Source of the DNA: JBOCEF01 sp047610385 | GTDB lineage: Bacteria; Pseudomonadota; Alphaproteobacteria; Rhodobacterales; Rhodobacteraceae | Reading direction: 5' to 3' | NCBI GenBank assembly: GCA_047610385.1 | Contig: JBLGAC010000061.1 | Coordinates: forward strand, 1 to 23,016 | DNA length: 23,016 nucleotides | Part shown: one piece after another, positions 1-6,577 of the stretch | How positions within the stretch are numbered: the first letter of the stretch is position 1 | Layout of the letters: each line of letters begins with the position of its first letter | The notes under the pieces: model-generated | What the model saw: only the letters and a program-made list of their open reading frames with translations | The model's database searches: none | What the model was told of the DNA's origin: nothing | Translations under genes and position numbers: made by a program

Positions 1-125
1 TGATGGGCTTGCTGAAACAGTTTCGCCGCGTCGCCACCCGCTACGACAAGACCGCCGAAAGCTTCCTTAGCTTCGTCCAACTTGCCGCCATCCATCGCTG
101 GATGCGCTTTGTCCACACGGCCTAG
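1..125 (+). CDS. IS5-type transposase, C-terminal end (partial)
   Basis: This is an open frame entering from the left edge; codons are in phase from base 3 and it ends at TAG 123-125. The visible 40 residues include RRVATRYDKTAESF, FVQLAAIHRWMRF and the ending VHTA. That is the usual C-terminus of one large group of IS5-type DDE transposases, where the YDKT motif lies just after the catalytic Glu helix. The catalytic residues are outside the window, so it is unknown whether the gene is intact. The sequence does not match the IS5-family copies at 19954-20819 and 22223-22871, so this is a different element. The family assignment is from memory of this conserved tail. Confidence 0.8.
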   Translation, partial: MGLLKQFRRVATRYDKTAESFLSFVQLAAIHRWMRFVHTA

Positions 126-237
126 TTCGATTCGAATTGAGGGTGCAGCCATTCTCAGTTATGAATAAAGCATGAGGGGGACTCGCCTAGGCGTTGCGCG
201 AGCTGCGTCCTAAATGTAAAATTGTGTGGAGTTCGAT
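126..237. other. Gap between the IS end and the response regulator
   Basis: This is 112 non-coding bases. The right end of the insertion sequence must lie here, but its inverted repeat cannot be placed without the left end. A weak promoter candidate for the rightward genes is TTGCGC (194-199), 17 bases, TAAAAT (217-222). It would put the transcript start at the Shine-Dalgarno sequence, so I do not call it as a promoter. An IS end this close upstream could supply or disturb transcription of the two-component genes. Confidence 0.4.
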
Positions 238-903
238 ATGCGTGTGCTTGTGGTCGAGGACGAGATCAGCCTGGCAGGCCAGGTTCGCGATGCGCTGGAG
301 CGTGAGGGCCGTGTGGTCGATGTTGCCAATGATGGCGATGAGGGCAGCTTTCTGGGGTCCACCGAACCCTATGACGCGATCATTCTAGATCTGGGACTGC
401 CCAAAAAAGACGGCCACAGCATCCTGCGCGACTGGCGCGAAGGCGGCGTGAAGTCTCCCGTGTTGATCCTGACCGCCCGCAACAGCTGGCGCGACAAGGT
501 CGCGGCGCTGGACAGCGGTGCGGATGACTATCTGACCAAACCTTTCCAGATGGATGAATTGCTCGCGCGGCTGCGCGCGCTGATCCGTCGGTCCTCAGGG
601 CTGGCCAACCCGATCTTCAAGCAAGGCCCGCTGGAATTCGACACGCGGTCGGGGCGGGTGATGATGGACGGGGTTTCAGTGCCACTGACGGCGCAGGAAA
701 CCAACGTGCTGGCCTATCTGATCCTGCACCGCGAAAAGGTCGTGTCGCGCACTGAGCTGTCGGAGCATGTCTACGGCTATGACACCGAGCGCGACAGCAA
801 CACCATCGAGGTGTTCATCGGACGTCTGCGCCGCAAGCTGGGGGCCAAGGTCATCGTGACCATCCGCGGGCGCGGCTACCAGTTCGACGCCACGGGGCTC
901 TGA
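238..903 (+). CDS. OmpR/PhoP-type response regulator
   Basis: This is a 221-residue DNA-binding response regulator, the cytoplasmic output half of a two-component system. The receiver domain (about 1-118) has the acidic pocket VVEDE (5-9), the phosphoacceptor Asp51 in DLGLP, Thr79 in LTAR and Lys101 in TKPF. A winged-helix effector domain (about 125-220) ends in the typical IRGRGYQF. All key residues are present. I chose ATG 238 because GGAG at 228-231 sits six bases upstream and the receiver begins right after it; a GTG at 226 is in frame but would bury that site. The kinase gene starts four bases after the stop. It resembles PhoP/FeuP-like regulators, but the stimulus and targets cannot be read from sequence. 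Confidence 0.93.
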   Translation: MRVLVVEDEISLAGQVRDALEREGRVVDVANDGDEGSFLGSTEPYDAIILDLGLPKKDGHSILRDWREGGVKSPVLILTARNSWRDKVAALDSGADDYLTKPFQMDELLARLRALIRRSSGLANPIFKQGPLEFDTRSGRVMMDGVSVPLTAQETNVLAYLILHREKVVSRTELSEHVYGYDTERDSNTIEVFIGRLRRKLGAKVIVTIRGRGYQFDATGL

Positions 904-907
904 CGAA

Positions 908-2350
908 ATGCAGGGCGCGCTTTCGCTGCGGGCGCGCGCCCTACTTGGCGGTGTTGTCTGGATCGTCTTAGCCGTGGGGCTCAGCGGTCAAGTTCTGCTG
1001 TCCACCTTCGACGACATCTCCGAACGCGCCTTCATGCAGAAACTGTACACCCAGATGGAACAGATGGAGGCGCTGGTTCAGTCCGGCGCTCTGGAAAACG
1101 GTATTTCCGACGCAGCGCTGTCGGACCCGTTCTTTCGCCGGGACGGGGCCGGGCGCTATTGGCAGATCCAGCCGCCCGAAGGGCCGCCGCTGCTGTCGGC
1201 TTCGATCGGCGGGCACCCGTTCGCACCGGCAAAGCTCAGCCACGACACCTTCGCCCGATTGCAAGCGAACGCGCGGCTGACCGCCGTCGACGTGCCCTAT
1301 CAGGCCTATGTTACGCGGATGCCCGACGGGCTGCAGGTGCAGGCGCTGACCGGGATCGTGCGCAGGTCTTCGGGCGATGGCACCGCCGCGCAGCCTTGGG
1401 TGCTGCATGTGGGCGAAGCGCGGGCCACCTTGTCGCGCGACCAACTGGAGTTCCGGCGATCCCTGTTCGGGGCGCTGATCGGGCTGGGCGCATCGCTGGC
1501 GCTGGCCGGGGTGGCGCAGACCGGCATGGCGCTGCGCCCGCTGGTGGCCCTGCGTTCGGCGTTCGTGCATTACCGCTCAGGCCAATCGCCGCGGATCGAG
1601 GGGGATTACCCTTCGGACATTGCGACCTTGGTCGACGATCTGAACGAATTGCTGGACCGCAACGAAGAAGTCATCCGCCGCGCCCGCCGTCAGGCCGCTG
1701 ATCTGGCCCATGCGCTGAAGACCCCGGTCGCGGTGATCAGCAATGACGTGGCCGCGCCGCCGCGCAACGACGCCGAACAGGCCGCCCAACGCGCACGGAT
1801 GCGCGACGCCCTGGCCCGGATCGAAAGCCTGATCGCCCGCTACACCGCGCGCGCACGCACCGCCGGGCCCGCAGCGCCCGGGGCATTGTGCACACCGCTG
1901 CCGGTGGTGGATGGGCTGGGGCGGGTCATGGCCCATGTGCACCGCGATGCGGGCTTGATCTTTGCGGTCAGCATCGCACCGGACCTGCGCGTACGCGTTG
2001 AGGAAGAAGATCTGGAAGAGCTGCTCGGCAACCTGATCGACAACGCCCATAAATGGGCTGTCGGCGTGGTCCGCGTGCGCGCGGTCGATCTGGGCGGCGT
2101 GGTTGAAATCACCGTGGAGGATGACGGCCCCGGCATCCCTGAGGGCGCGCGTGAGCGGGCGCTGGCCGCAGGCGGGCGCCTTGACGAAGCCACCCCCGGC
2201 ACCGGGCTTGGCCTTGCGATCTGCTCCGATATTATTGAGGCCTATGGCGGCACGATGGCCTTGGGCGTGTCGGAGCTTGGTGGGCTGGCCGTCTCAGTGC
2301 GCCTTCCCGCCCCGACCGTCGCCAGCACCCGCCGCACCCGCCGGGGCTGA
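908..2350 (+). CDS. Sensor histidine kinase (PhoQ-like)
   Basis: This is a 480-residue inner-membrane sensor kinase, partner of the preceding regulator. Two hydrophobic segments (about 12-32 and 187-208) bracket a roughly 150-residue periplasmic sensor region without a recognised fold. A HAMP-like linker follows, then the dimerisation helix with phosphoacceptor His268 in DLAHALKTP. The ATPase domain has an N-box (GNLIDNAHKWA, 374-384), DDGPGIP (405-411) and GTGLGL (431-436). Length and order are standard for the PhoQ/FeuQ-type class. The start is four bases after the regulator stop, and the stop is five bases before paaX, so the three genes are probably on one transcript. The signal is unknown; the link to phenylacetate is inferred only from position. 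Confidence 0.92.
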   Translation: MQGALSLRARALLGGVVWIVLAVGLSGQVLLSTFDDISERAFMQKLYTQMEQMEALVQSGALENGISDAALSDPFFRRDGAGRYWQIQPPEGPPLLSASIGGHPFAPAKLSHDTFARLQANARLTAVDVPYQAYVTRMPDGLQVQALTGIVRRSSGDGTAAQPWVLHVGEARATLSRDQLEFRRSLFGALIGLGASLALAGVAQTGMALRPLVALRSAFVHYRSGQSPRIEGDYPSDIATLVDDLNELLDRNEEVIRRARRQAADLAHALKTPVAVISNDVAAPPRNDAEQAAQRARMRDALARIESLIARYTARARTAGPAAPGALCTPLPVVDGLGRVMAHVHRDAGLIFAVSIAPDLRVRVEEEDLEELLGNLIDNAHKWAVGVVRVRAVDLGGVVEITVEDDGPGIPEGARERALAAGGRLDEATPGTGLGLAICSDIIEAYGGTMALGVSELGGLAVSVRLPAPTVASTRRTRRG

Positions 2351-2355
2351 GCGAT

Positions 2356-3249
2356 ATGACCGCCCCCTCGCCAGACGGTGCGCTGGACGCGCTTCTTGAC
2401 CGGTTGGAGGGGGAGGGCATGCGCCTGCGCGTCTGGTCCGTGGCGATCACGTTTTTCGGCGATGCAGTGGCCGATCGTGGTGGGGTGATCCGCCTGTCCG
2501 CAGTGCAGGACATCACCGGGCGTCTGCGGCTTGAACCGGGCGCCCTGCGCACGGCCATGTCGCGGCTGGCGCAAAGCGGCTGGCTGACCCGCGAACGCCG
2601 AGGCCGCGCCAGCTATTACGCCCTGACCGCCCAAAAACGCGCTGAGACTGAGGCCGCGTCAGCCCGCATCTACGCGGCCGCAGCCCCGGCGCGGCCCGAT
2701 GCATGGACCCTGGCCTTCAACCCCGACGCCAGCGCGCAGGACGATCTGCGCGCCCTTGGCTTTGGCGCGCTGGAGGGGGGCGGATGGCTTGGCCCGGCTG
2801 GCGCGCTGGACGCCACCGCCGCCCTGCCCGGCGTGTCGGCCTTTGCGGCGCCGGGACATGCGGCGCATCTGCGGCGCGGGCTGATCGGGGCGTCATGGGG
2901 CGCGCCGGACGCAGCGGCGCGCTTTCAGACCGTGCTGCGCCTGCTTGCCCCCTTTGAGGCCGCGTTGGCCGGCGGCTTTGACGCCCGCACCCCGGCGCAA
3001 TGGCGCGATGCGGCAGCAGCGCGGTGCCTGGTGATCCATCTGTGGCGCCGCGCGGCCCTGCGCGCGCCGATGCCCCCCGCCGATCTGGCACCCGACGACT
3101 GGCCCGCAGAGGCGGCGCGCGCGATGGCAGCACGGCTCCACGCCCTGCTCAGCCCCGGCGCGGAGGCTTGGCTGGATGCCTGCGATGGTGGGCCGGACGG
3201 GGCGCTGCCACCGCGCGCGGTGGCAGCGCGGGCGCGGTTCGGGGCCTAA
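2356..3249 (+). CDS. paaX: PaaX-family phenylacetate repressor
   Basis: This is a 297-residue PaaX-type transcription factor. In studied bacteria PaaX represses the phenylacetate operons and is released by phenylacetyl-CoA. The N-terminal winged helix (about 20-95) shows the family pattern RVWSVAITFFGDAV, LRTAMSRLAQSGWLTRERRGR and SYYALT. A PaaX middle domain and C-terminal domain follow to about 290. Length fits the family (about 300). The upstream Shine-Dalgarno is weak and the start lies five bases after the kinase stop, which suggests translational coupling. The stop overlaps the stop of the convergent paaI-like gene by four bases. The likely target is the inverted repeat in front of paaA. 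Placement beside a paa cluster makes the name secure; the ligand is taken from the family. Confidence 0.93.
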   Translation: MTAPSPDGALDALLDRLEGEGMRLRVWSVAITFFGDAVADRGGVIRLSAVQDITGRLRLEPGALRTAMSRLAQSGWLTRERRGRASYYALTAQKRAETEAASARIYAAAAPARPDAWTLAFNPDASAQDDLRALGFGALEGGGWLGPAGALDATAALPGVSAFAAPGHAAHLRRGLIGASWGAPDAAARFQTVLRLLAPFEAALAGGFDARTPAQWRDAAAARCLVIHLWRRAALRAPMPPADLAPDDWPAEAARAMAARLHALLSPGAEAWLDACDGGPDGALPPRAVAARARFGA

Positions 3250-3689
3250 TCCTCCAGATACGCAAAGGCGCAGGTGGCCGTGGCGGCCAGCTTGCCGCCC
3301 CCCACCGCGCGGAATTCAACGCGGGTGGTCGCCATGCGGCGGCCGTTGGACAGCGCCTCAACGTCGACCTCTATGTCGCCAACGGGCAGCGGGCGCAGGA
3401 AATGCACCGTCAGATCCACTGTGGTGCAGTTGCGGAACCGCCCGTTCAGCGATGCCAGCGTCACCACTGACGCGGTGTCCGCCGCGCTGGCCAACGCCTG
3501 CCCGCACACCACCCCCGGCCCATCCCCGCCGCCACGCGCCAGACGCGCATTGCCCGGCAGCACAAACCGCGCGCCATGGGCCGCCGCCGATACGGGCCGA
3601 AGCCCCAGGTCCTGCACCCATGGCGCAAAGACCTGCCCCAACAGCGCCGCCATCTTGTCGATCCCGAAATCCACCGCATGGTCGTTCAT
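3246..3689 (-). CDS. paaI: PaaI-family hotdog thioesterase
   Basis: This is a 147-residue hotdog-fold acyl-CoA thioesterase of the PaaI family. In the phenylacetate pathway PaaI is thought to release CoA from dead-end or reactive CoA esters. The fold shows in GQALASAADTASVV, then the strand NCTTVDLTVHFLRP (88-101) and the C-terminal strands. The catalytic Asp position is kept (Asp71 in AAD), but the usual HGG ahead of it reads CGQ (62-64), so this is a divergent subgroup. Start ATG is at 3689 with AAGGAAGG (3696-3703 on the plus strand) upstream. It diverges from paaA and ends inside the paaX stop. Substrate specificity is inferred from context; a more general thioesterase remains possible. 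Confidence 0.8.
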   Translation of the reverse strand: MNDHAVDFGIDKMAALLGQVFAPWVQDLGLRPVSAAAHGARFVLPGNARLARGGGDGPGVVCGQALASAADTASVVTLASLNGRFRNCTTVDLTVHFLRPLPVGDIEVDVEALSNGRRMATTRVEFRAVGGGKLAATATCAFAYLED

Positions 3690-3715
3690 GGCCTGCCTTC
3701 CTTGATCACCACATC

Positions 3716-3744
3716 ATGTTACAAAATTTTAATTGACCAGACAA
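3716..3744 (-). promoter_or_regulatory. Candidate paaI promoter
   Basis: On the minus strand TTGTCT (plus positions 3739-3744) and TAACAT (3716-3721) are spaced by 17 bases. The left arm of the inverted repeat overlaps the -10 element, so one protein could control both directions. The elements overlap the paaA promoter, so the two polymerases would also compete. Confidence 0.5.
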
Positions 3745-3755
3745 ATTTTGTCACA
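3717..3755. promoter_or_regulatory. Inverted repeat, candidate PaaX operator
   Basis: The left arm TGTTACAAAATTT (3717-3729) and right arm AAATTTTGTCACA (3743-3755) match as inverted repeats at 12 of 13 positions, with a 13-base spacer. The repeat lies between the divergent paaI-like and paaA genes and overlaps core elements of both promoter candidates. The repeat is seen directly. PaaX as the binding protein is inferred from its gene lying next door. It does not closely resemble the 15-bp E. coli PaaX site as I remember it. Confidence 0.6.
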
Positions 3756-3761
3756 TATAGA
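3733..3761 (+). promoter_or_regulatory. Candidate paaABCDE promoter
   Basis: TTGACC (3733-3738) and TATAGA (3756-3761) are separated by 17 bases, a good sigma-70 match. The right arm of the inverted repeat fills the spacer, so a bound repressor would block polymerase. The predicted start near 3768 leaves a leader of about 70 bases before paaA. Confidence 0.6.
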
Positions 3762-3839
3762 TATATCTATTCTCCGGGGCGTTTGGCCTGCGCGCAAGCG
3801 TGCCATCCGCGCCCCGCGCAGGTTCGGGGAGGAACGGGC

Positions 3840-4847
3840 ATGTATTCGCAAGGTTTGATCGGCGCTGACGGCCGCACGCATGAGGACGAGGCATTCCTCG
3901 TCCGTTTTCAGGCACGCATCGACGCCGAAGAAAAGATTGAGCCGAATGATGAGATGCCCGAAGGCTACCGGCGCACTCTGATCCGCCAGATCGGCCAGCA
4001 CGCCCATTCCGAAATCGTCGGCATGCTGCCTGAGGGCAACTGGATCACCCGCGCGCCCAGTTTGCGCCGCAAGGCCGCTTTGCTGGCCAAGGTGCAGGAC
4101 GAAGGCGGCCACGGGCTTTACCTGTATTCCGCCGCCGAAACGCTGGGCGTATCGCGCGAAGACATGACCGAGCAGCTGATCACCGGCAAATCGAAATATT
4201 CGTCGATCTTCAACTATCCGACGCTGAGCTGGGCCGATATGGGCACTGTCGGCTGGCTGGTTGACGGCGCGGCGATCATGAACCAGATCCCGCTGTGCCG
4301 CTGTTCTTACGGCCCCTATGCCCGCGCGATGGTCCGCGTGTGCAAGGAAGAAAGCTTTCACCAGCGCCAAGGCTACGAAATCATGATCAGCCTCGCCAAC
4401 GGGACCGAGGCGCAAAAAGCCATGGCCCAGGACGCGCTTGATCGCTGGTGGTGGCCATCCTTGATGATGTTCGGGCCGTCTGACGCGGAAAGCGTGAATT
4501 CGGACCAGTCGATGAAGTGGAAGATCAAGCGCTTCACCAATGACGAACTGCGCCAGAAATTCATCGACGCCACGGTCCCGCAGGCGGAATTTCTGGGCCT
4601 GACCGTGCCCGACCCCGATCTGACATGGAACCCCGACAAGAACGAAGGCCGCGGCGGCTATGACCATGGCGCCATCGATTGGGATGAATTCATGCGCGTC
4701 GTCAAAGGCGGCGGCATGATGAATGTCGACCGGGTCGCGGCGCGCAAGAAGGCGTGGGATGACGGCGCTTGGGTGCGTGAGGCCGCGCTGGCCCATGCCG
4801 CCAAACGCAGGGCGCGCGCAGCAGCGGTGCGCGAAGCGGCGGAGTAA
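3840..4847 (+). CDS. paaA: Phenylacetyl-CoA 1,2-epoxidase catalytic subunit
   Basis: This is a 335-residue catalytic subunit of the multicomponent ring-1,2-phenylacetyl-CoA epoxidase, a cytoplasmic bacterial di-iron oxygenase that uses O2 and NADPH-derived electrons. The carboxylate-bridged di-iron ligands are all visible: Glu58 (HSEIVG), Glu88 and His91 (EGGH), Asp142 (VDGAA), Glu171 and His174 (ESFH). They match the spacing known for E. coli PaaA. I chose ATG 3840 because GGGGAGGAA (3826-3834) precedes it; an open frame reaches further upstream only because no stop intervenes in the promoter region. It is the first gene of paaABCDE, followed by an unusual 130-base gap with two hairpins. The C-terminus is Ala/Arg-rich. 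Confidence 0.96.
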   Translation: MYSQGLIGADGRTHEDEAFLVRFQARIDAEEKIEPNDEMPEGYRRTLIRQIGQHAHSEIVGMLPEGNWITRAPSLRRKAALLAKVQDEGGHGLYLYSAAETLGVSREDMTEQLITGKSKYSSIFNYPTLSWADMGTVGWLVDGAAIMNQIPLCRCSYGPYARAMVRVCKEESFHQRQGYEIMISLANGTEAQKAMAQDALDRWWWPSLMMFGPSDAESVNSDQSMKWKIKRFTNDELRQKFIDATVPQAEFLGLTVPDPDLTWNPDKNEGRGGYDHGAIDWDEFMRVVKGGGMMNVDRVAARKKAWDDGAWVREAALAHAAKRRARAAAVREAAE

Positions 4848-4876
4848 ATGTCGGGCCTTTGACCAAATGCCGGCTC

Positions 4877-4930
4877 GGGGCGCCTTGCGCCCCCGCTCAC
4901 CGGGGCGCGCCAAAACGCGCGCCGCGCCCC
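4877..4930 (+). other. Two hairpins in the paaA-paaB gap
   Basis: Two perfect stems lie in the 130-base gap. GGGGCGC (4877-4883) pairs with GCGCCCC (4887-4893) around a 3-base loop. GGGGCGCG (4902-4909) pairs with CGCGCCCC (4923-4930). No run of T follows, so these are not classical terminators. They could set the relative amounts of paaA and paaB-E mRNA by processing or protection. Confidence 0.5.
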
Positions 4931-4977
4931 TGCCCCACCGCCGCACGGGTTTGAGACCGTTGAAAAAAGGACGCGAG

Positions 4978-5262
4978 ATGACCGAAGCCACCCCTTTGTG
5001 GGAAATCTTCATCCGGCCACGCAACGGGCTGAGCCATAAGCATGTCGGGTCATTGCACGCGTCCGACGCCACCATGGCGCTGCAGGCCGCCCGCGATGTC
5101 TATGCCCGCCGCGGCGAAGGCGTGTCGATCTGGGCGGTTCCGTCCGCCGTCATCGCCGCCTCAGACCCGTCGCAGAAAGATGAGATCACCGATCCCGCGG
5201 CCTCCAAGATCTATCGCCACCCGACCTTTTACGACATTCCCGACGATGTCGGGCACATGTGA
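4978..5262 (+). CDS. paaB: Phenylacetyl-CoA epoxidase subunit PaaB
   Basis: This is a 94-residue small subunit of the phenylacetyl-CoA epoxidase. It matches the compact PaaB family in length and in its landmarks: WEIFIRPRNGLSHKHVGSLHA (about 8-28), ALQAARDVYARRGEGVSIWAVPS and the acidic C-terminal tail around FYDIPDDVGHM. In the known complex PaaB links PaaAC heterodimers and is thought to help dock the reductase; it has no catalytic residues. AAGGA (4967-4971) is the ribosome-binding site. The stop TGA overlaps the start of paaC by one base, so translation is probably coupled. Confidence 0.95.
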   Translation: MTEATPLWEIFIRPRNGLSHKHVGSLHASDATMALQAARDVYARRGEGVSIWAVPSAVIAASDPSQKDEITDPAASKIYRHPTFYDIPDDVGHM

Positions 5263-6074
5263 TGACCCGAACCATGATCCCCGCCGCCCGCGGCCCGCGC
5301 ATCGCCCCCAAGGCGCCCAGCGTTGATGAGGCGCTGTTTGCGCTGGTCGTCCGGCTTGGCGATGACGGGCTGGTGCTGGGGCACCGTCTGTCGGAATGGT
5401 GCGGCCATGCGCCGATGCTGGAAGAAGACCTCGCGCTGCCAAATATGGGGCTGGACCTGCTGGGCCAGGCGCGCGCGCTGTATACCTTGGCCGGGGAAAT
5501 TGAAGGCGAGGGCCGCACCGAGGATGATTTCGCCTATCACCGGGATGAACGCGCGTTCCGCAATTGCCTGCTCGCAGAACGCCCCAATGGCGATTTTGCC
5601 CACACCATGCTGCGCCAGCTGATCTTTGCCGCCCACGCCGCGCCGTTCTGGCAGGCCACTGAGGCATCGAGCGACCCGCGCCTTGCCGGCATCGCTGCCA
5701 AAGCGTCGAAGGAAATGCGCTATCATGTCCGCCATGCCGCCGAATGGGTGATCCGCATGGGCGATGGCACCGATGAAAGCGCCGCGCGCATGGCCGCCGC
5801 CGCCGACGCGCTGGCCCCTTATGCTGATGAGCTGTTTGAGACCGACGCGGCCACTGAGGTGCTGATCGCCGCGGGGGTAATCCCCTCAGCCCAGACCATC
5901 CGGCCGGAGTATGAGCGCACCATGGACGCGGTCTTTGCCGAGGCCTGTCTGACCCGCCCGACCCCGCATTTCGCGCAATCGGGCGGGCGCCGCGGCATCC
6001 ATACCGAGGATCTGGGGCACCTGCTGGCATCGCTGCAATACCTCGCGCGCGCGCATCCCGGCGCGGCATGGTAG
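5262..6074 (+). CDS. paaC: Phenylacetyl-CoA epoxidase structural subunit PaaC
   Basis: This is a 270-residue ferritin-like structural subunit that pairs with PaaA. Family landmarks include LGDDGLVLGHRLSEWCGHAP, EEDLALPNMGLDLLGQAR, FAHTMLRQLIF and SKEMRYHVRHAAEWVIRMGDGT. PaaC subunits have the PaaA fold but an inactive iron site and serve as scaffold. Start ATG 5262 shares its A with the paaB stop (TGATG); an in-frame GTG at 5259 is less likely. The paaD start lies seven bases inside its 3' end. Length agrees with the family (about 250-270). Confidence 0.94.
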   Translation: MTRTMIPAARGPRIAPKAPSVDEALFALVVRLGDDGLVLGHRLSEWCGHAPMLEEDLALPNMGLDLLGQARALYTLAGEIEGEGRTEDDFAYHRDERAFRNCLLAERPNGDFAHTMLRQLIFAAHAAPFWQATEASSDPRLAGIAAKASKEMRYHVRHAAEWVIRMGDGTDESAARMAAAADALAPYADELFETDAATEVLIAAGVIPSAQTIRPEYERTMDAVFAEACLTRPTPHFAQSGGRRGIHTEDLGHLLASLQYLARAHPGAAW

Positions 6075-6565
6075 CGCTGGGCGACCATCAGACGGCCCGT
6101 GCTTGGGCGGCGGCGGCGGCGGTGCTGGACCCCGAAATCCCGGTCGTCACCGTGGCTGATCTGGGCATCCTGCGCGATGTGCGCATTGAAGGCGGCGTTG
6201 CCATCGCCCGCGTGACGCCGACCTATACCGGCTGCCCCGCGGTGCAGGTGATCGAACTGGCGGTGCAGGCCGCCCTGGTCGATGCGGGCTTTGAGGCGCG
6301 GATTGAGCGCGCCATAGCCCCTGCTTGGACCACCGACTGGATCACCGACGAGGGGCGCGAAAAGCTGCGCGCCTACGGCATTGCGCCCCCGGCCAAAGGC
6401 GCCTCCAACAGCCGTGGTGCGCTGTTTTCCGACACGGTGGTCGCCTGCCCACGCTGCGCATCGAGCGACACCGAAAAGATCTCCGAATTCGGGTCCACCC
6501 CGTGCAAATCCCTGCGCCGCTGCAAGGCGTGCCGGGAGCCGTTCGACCATTTCAAATGCATCTGA
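6068..6565 (+). CDS. paaD: PaaD, epoxidase iron-sulfur maturation factor
   Basis: This is a 165-residue PaaD, made of a MIP18/DUF59 domain followed by a zinc-ribbon-like tail. The DUF59 part has DPEIPVV (21-27), VADLGIL and TPTYTGCPA (50-58) with its conserved Cys56. The tail has paired cysteines: CPRC (127-130), then Cys146, Cys152, Cys155 and Cys164. PaaD is needed for epoxidase activity, and its family points to Fe-S cluster delivery, probably to PaaE. It starts inside the last seven bases of paaC and is followed after 12 bases by paaE. Function is taken from the family. Confidence 0.93.
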   Translation: MVALGDHQTARAWAAAAAVLDPEIPVVTVADLGILRDVRIEGGVAIARVTPTYTGCPAVQVIELAVQAALVDAGFEARIERAIAPAWTTDWITDEGREKLRAYGIAPPAKGASNSRGALFSDTVVACPRCASSDTEKISEFGSTPCKSLRRCKACREPFDHFKCI

Positions 6566-6577
6566 TGAGGACGCCTC

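Noticed and set aside
3729..5075. 448-codon minus-strand frame
   Set aside because: It is antisense to paaA, whose di-iron ligands are all visible on the plus strand.
5259..6074. GTG 5259 as the paaC start
   Set aside because: ATG 5262 one codon later overlaps the paaB stop in the common TGATG form and is the better start.
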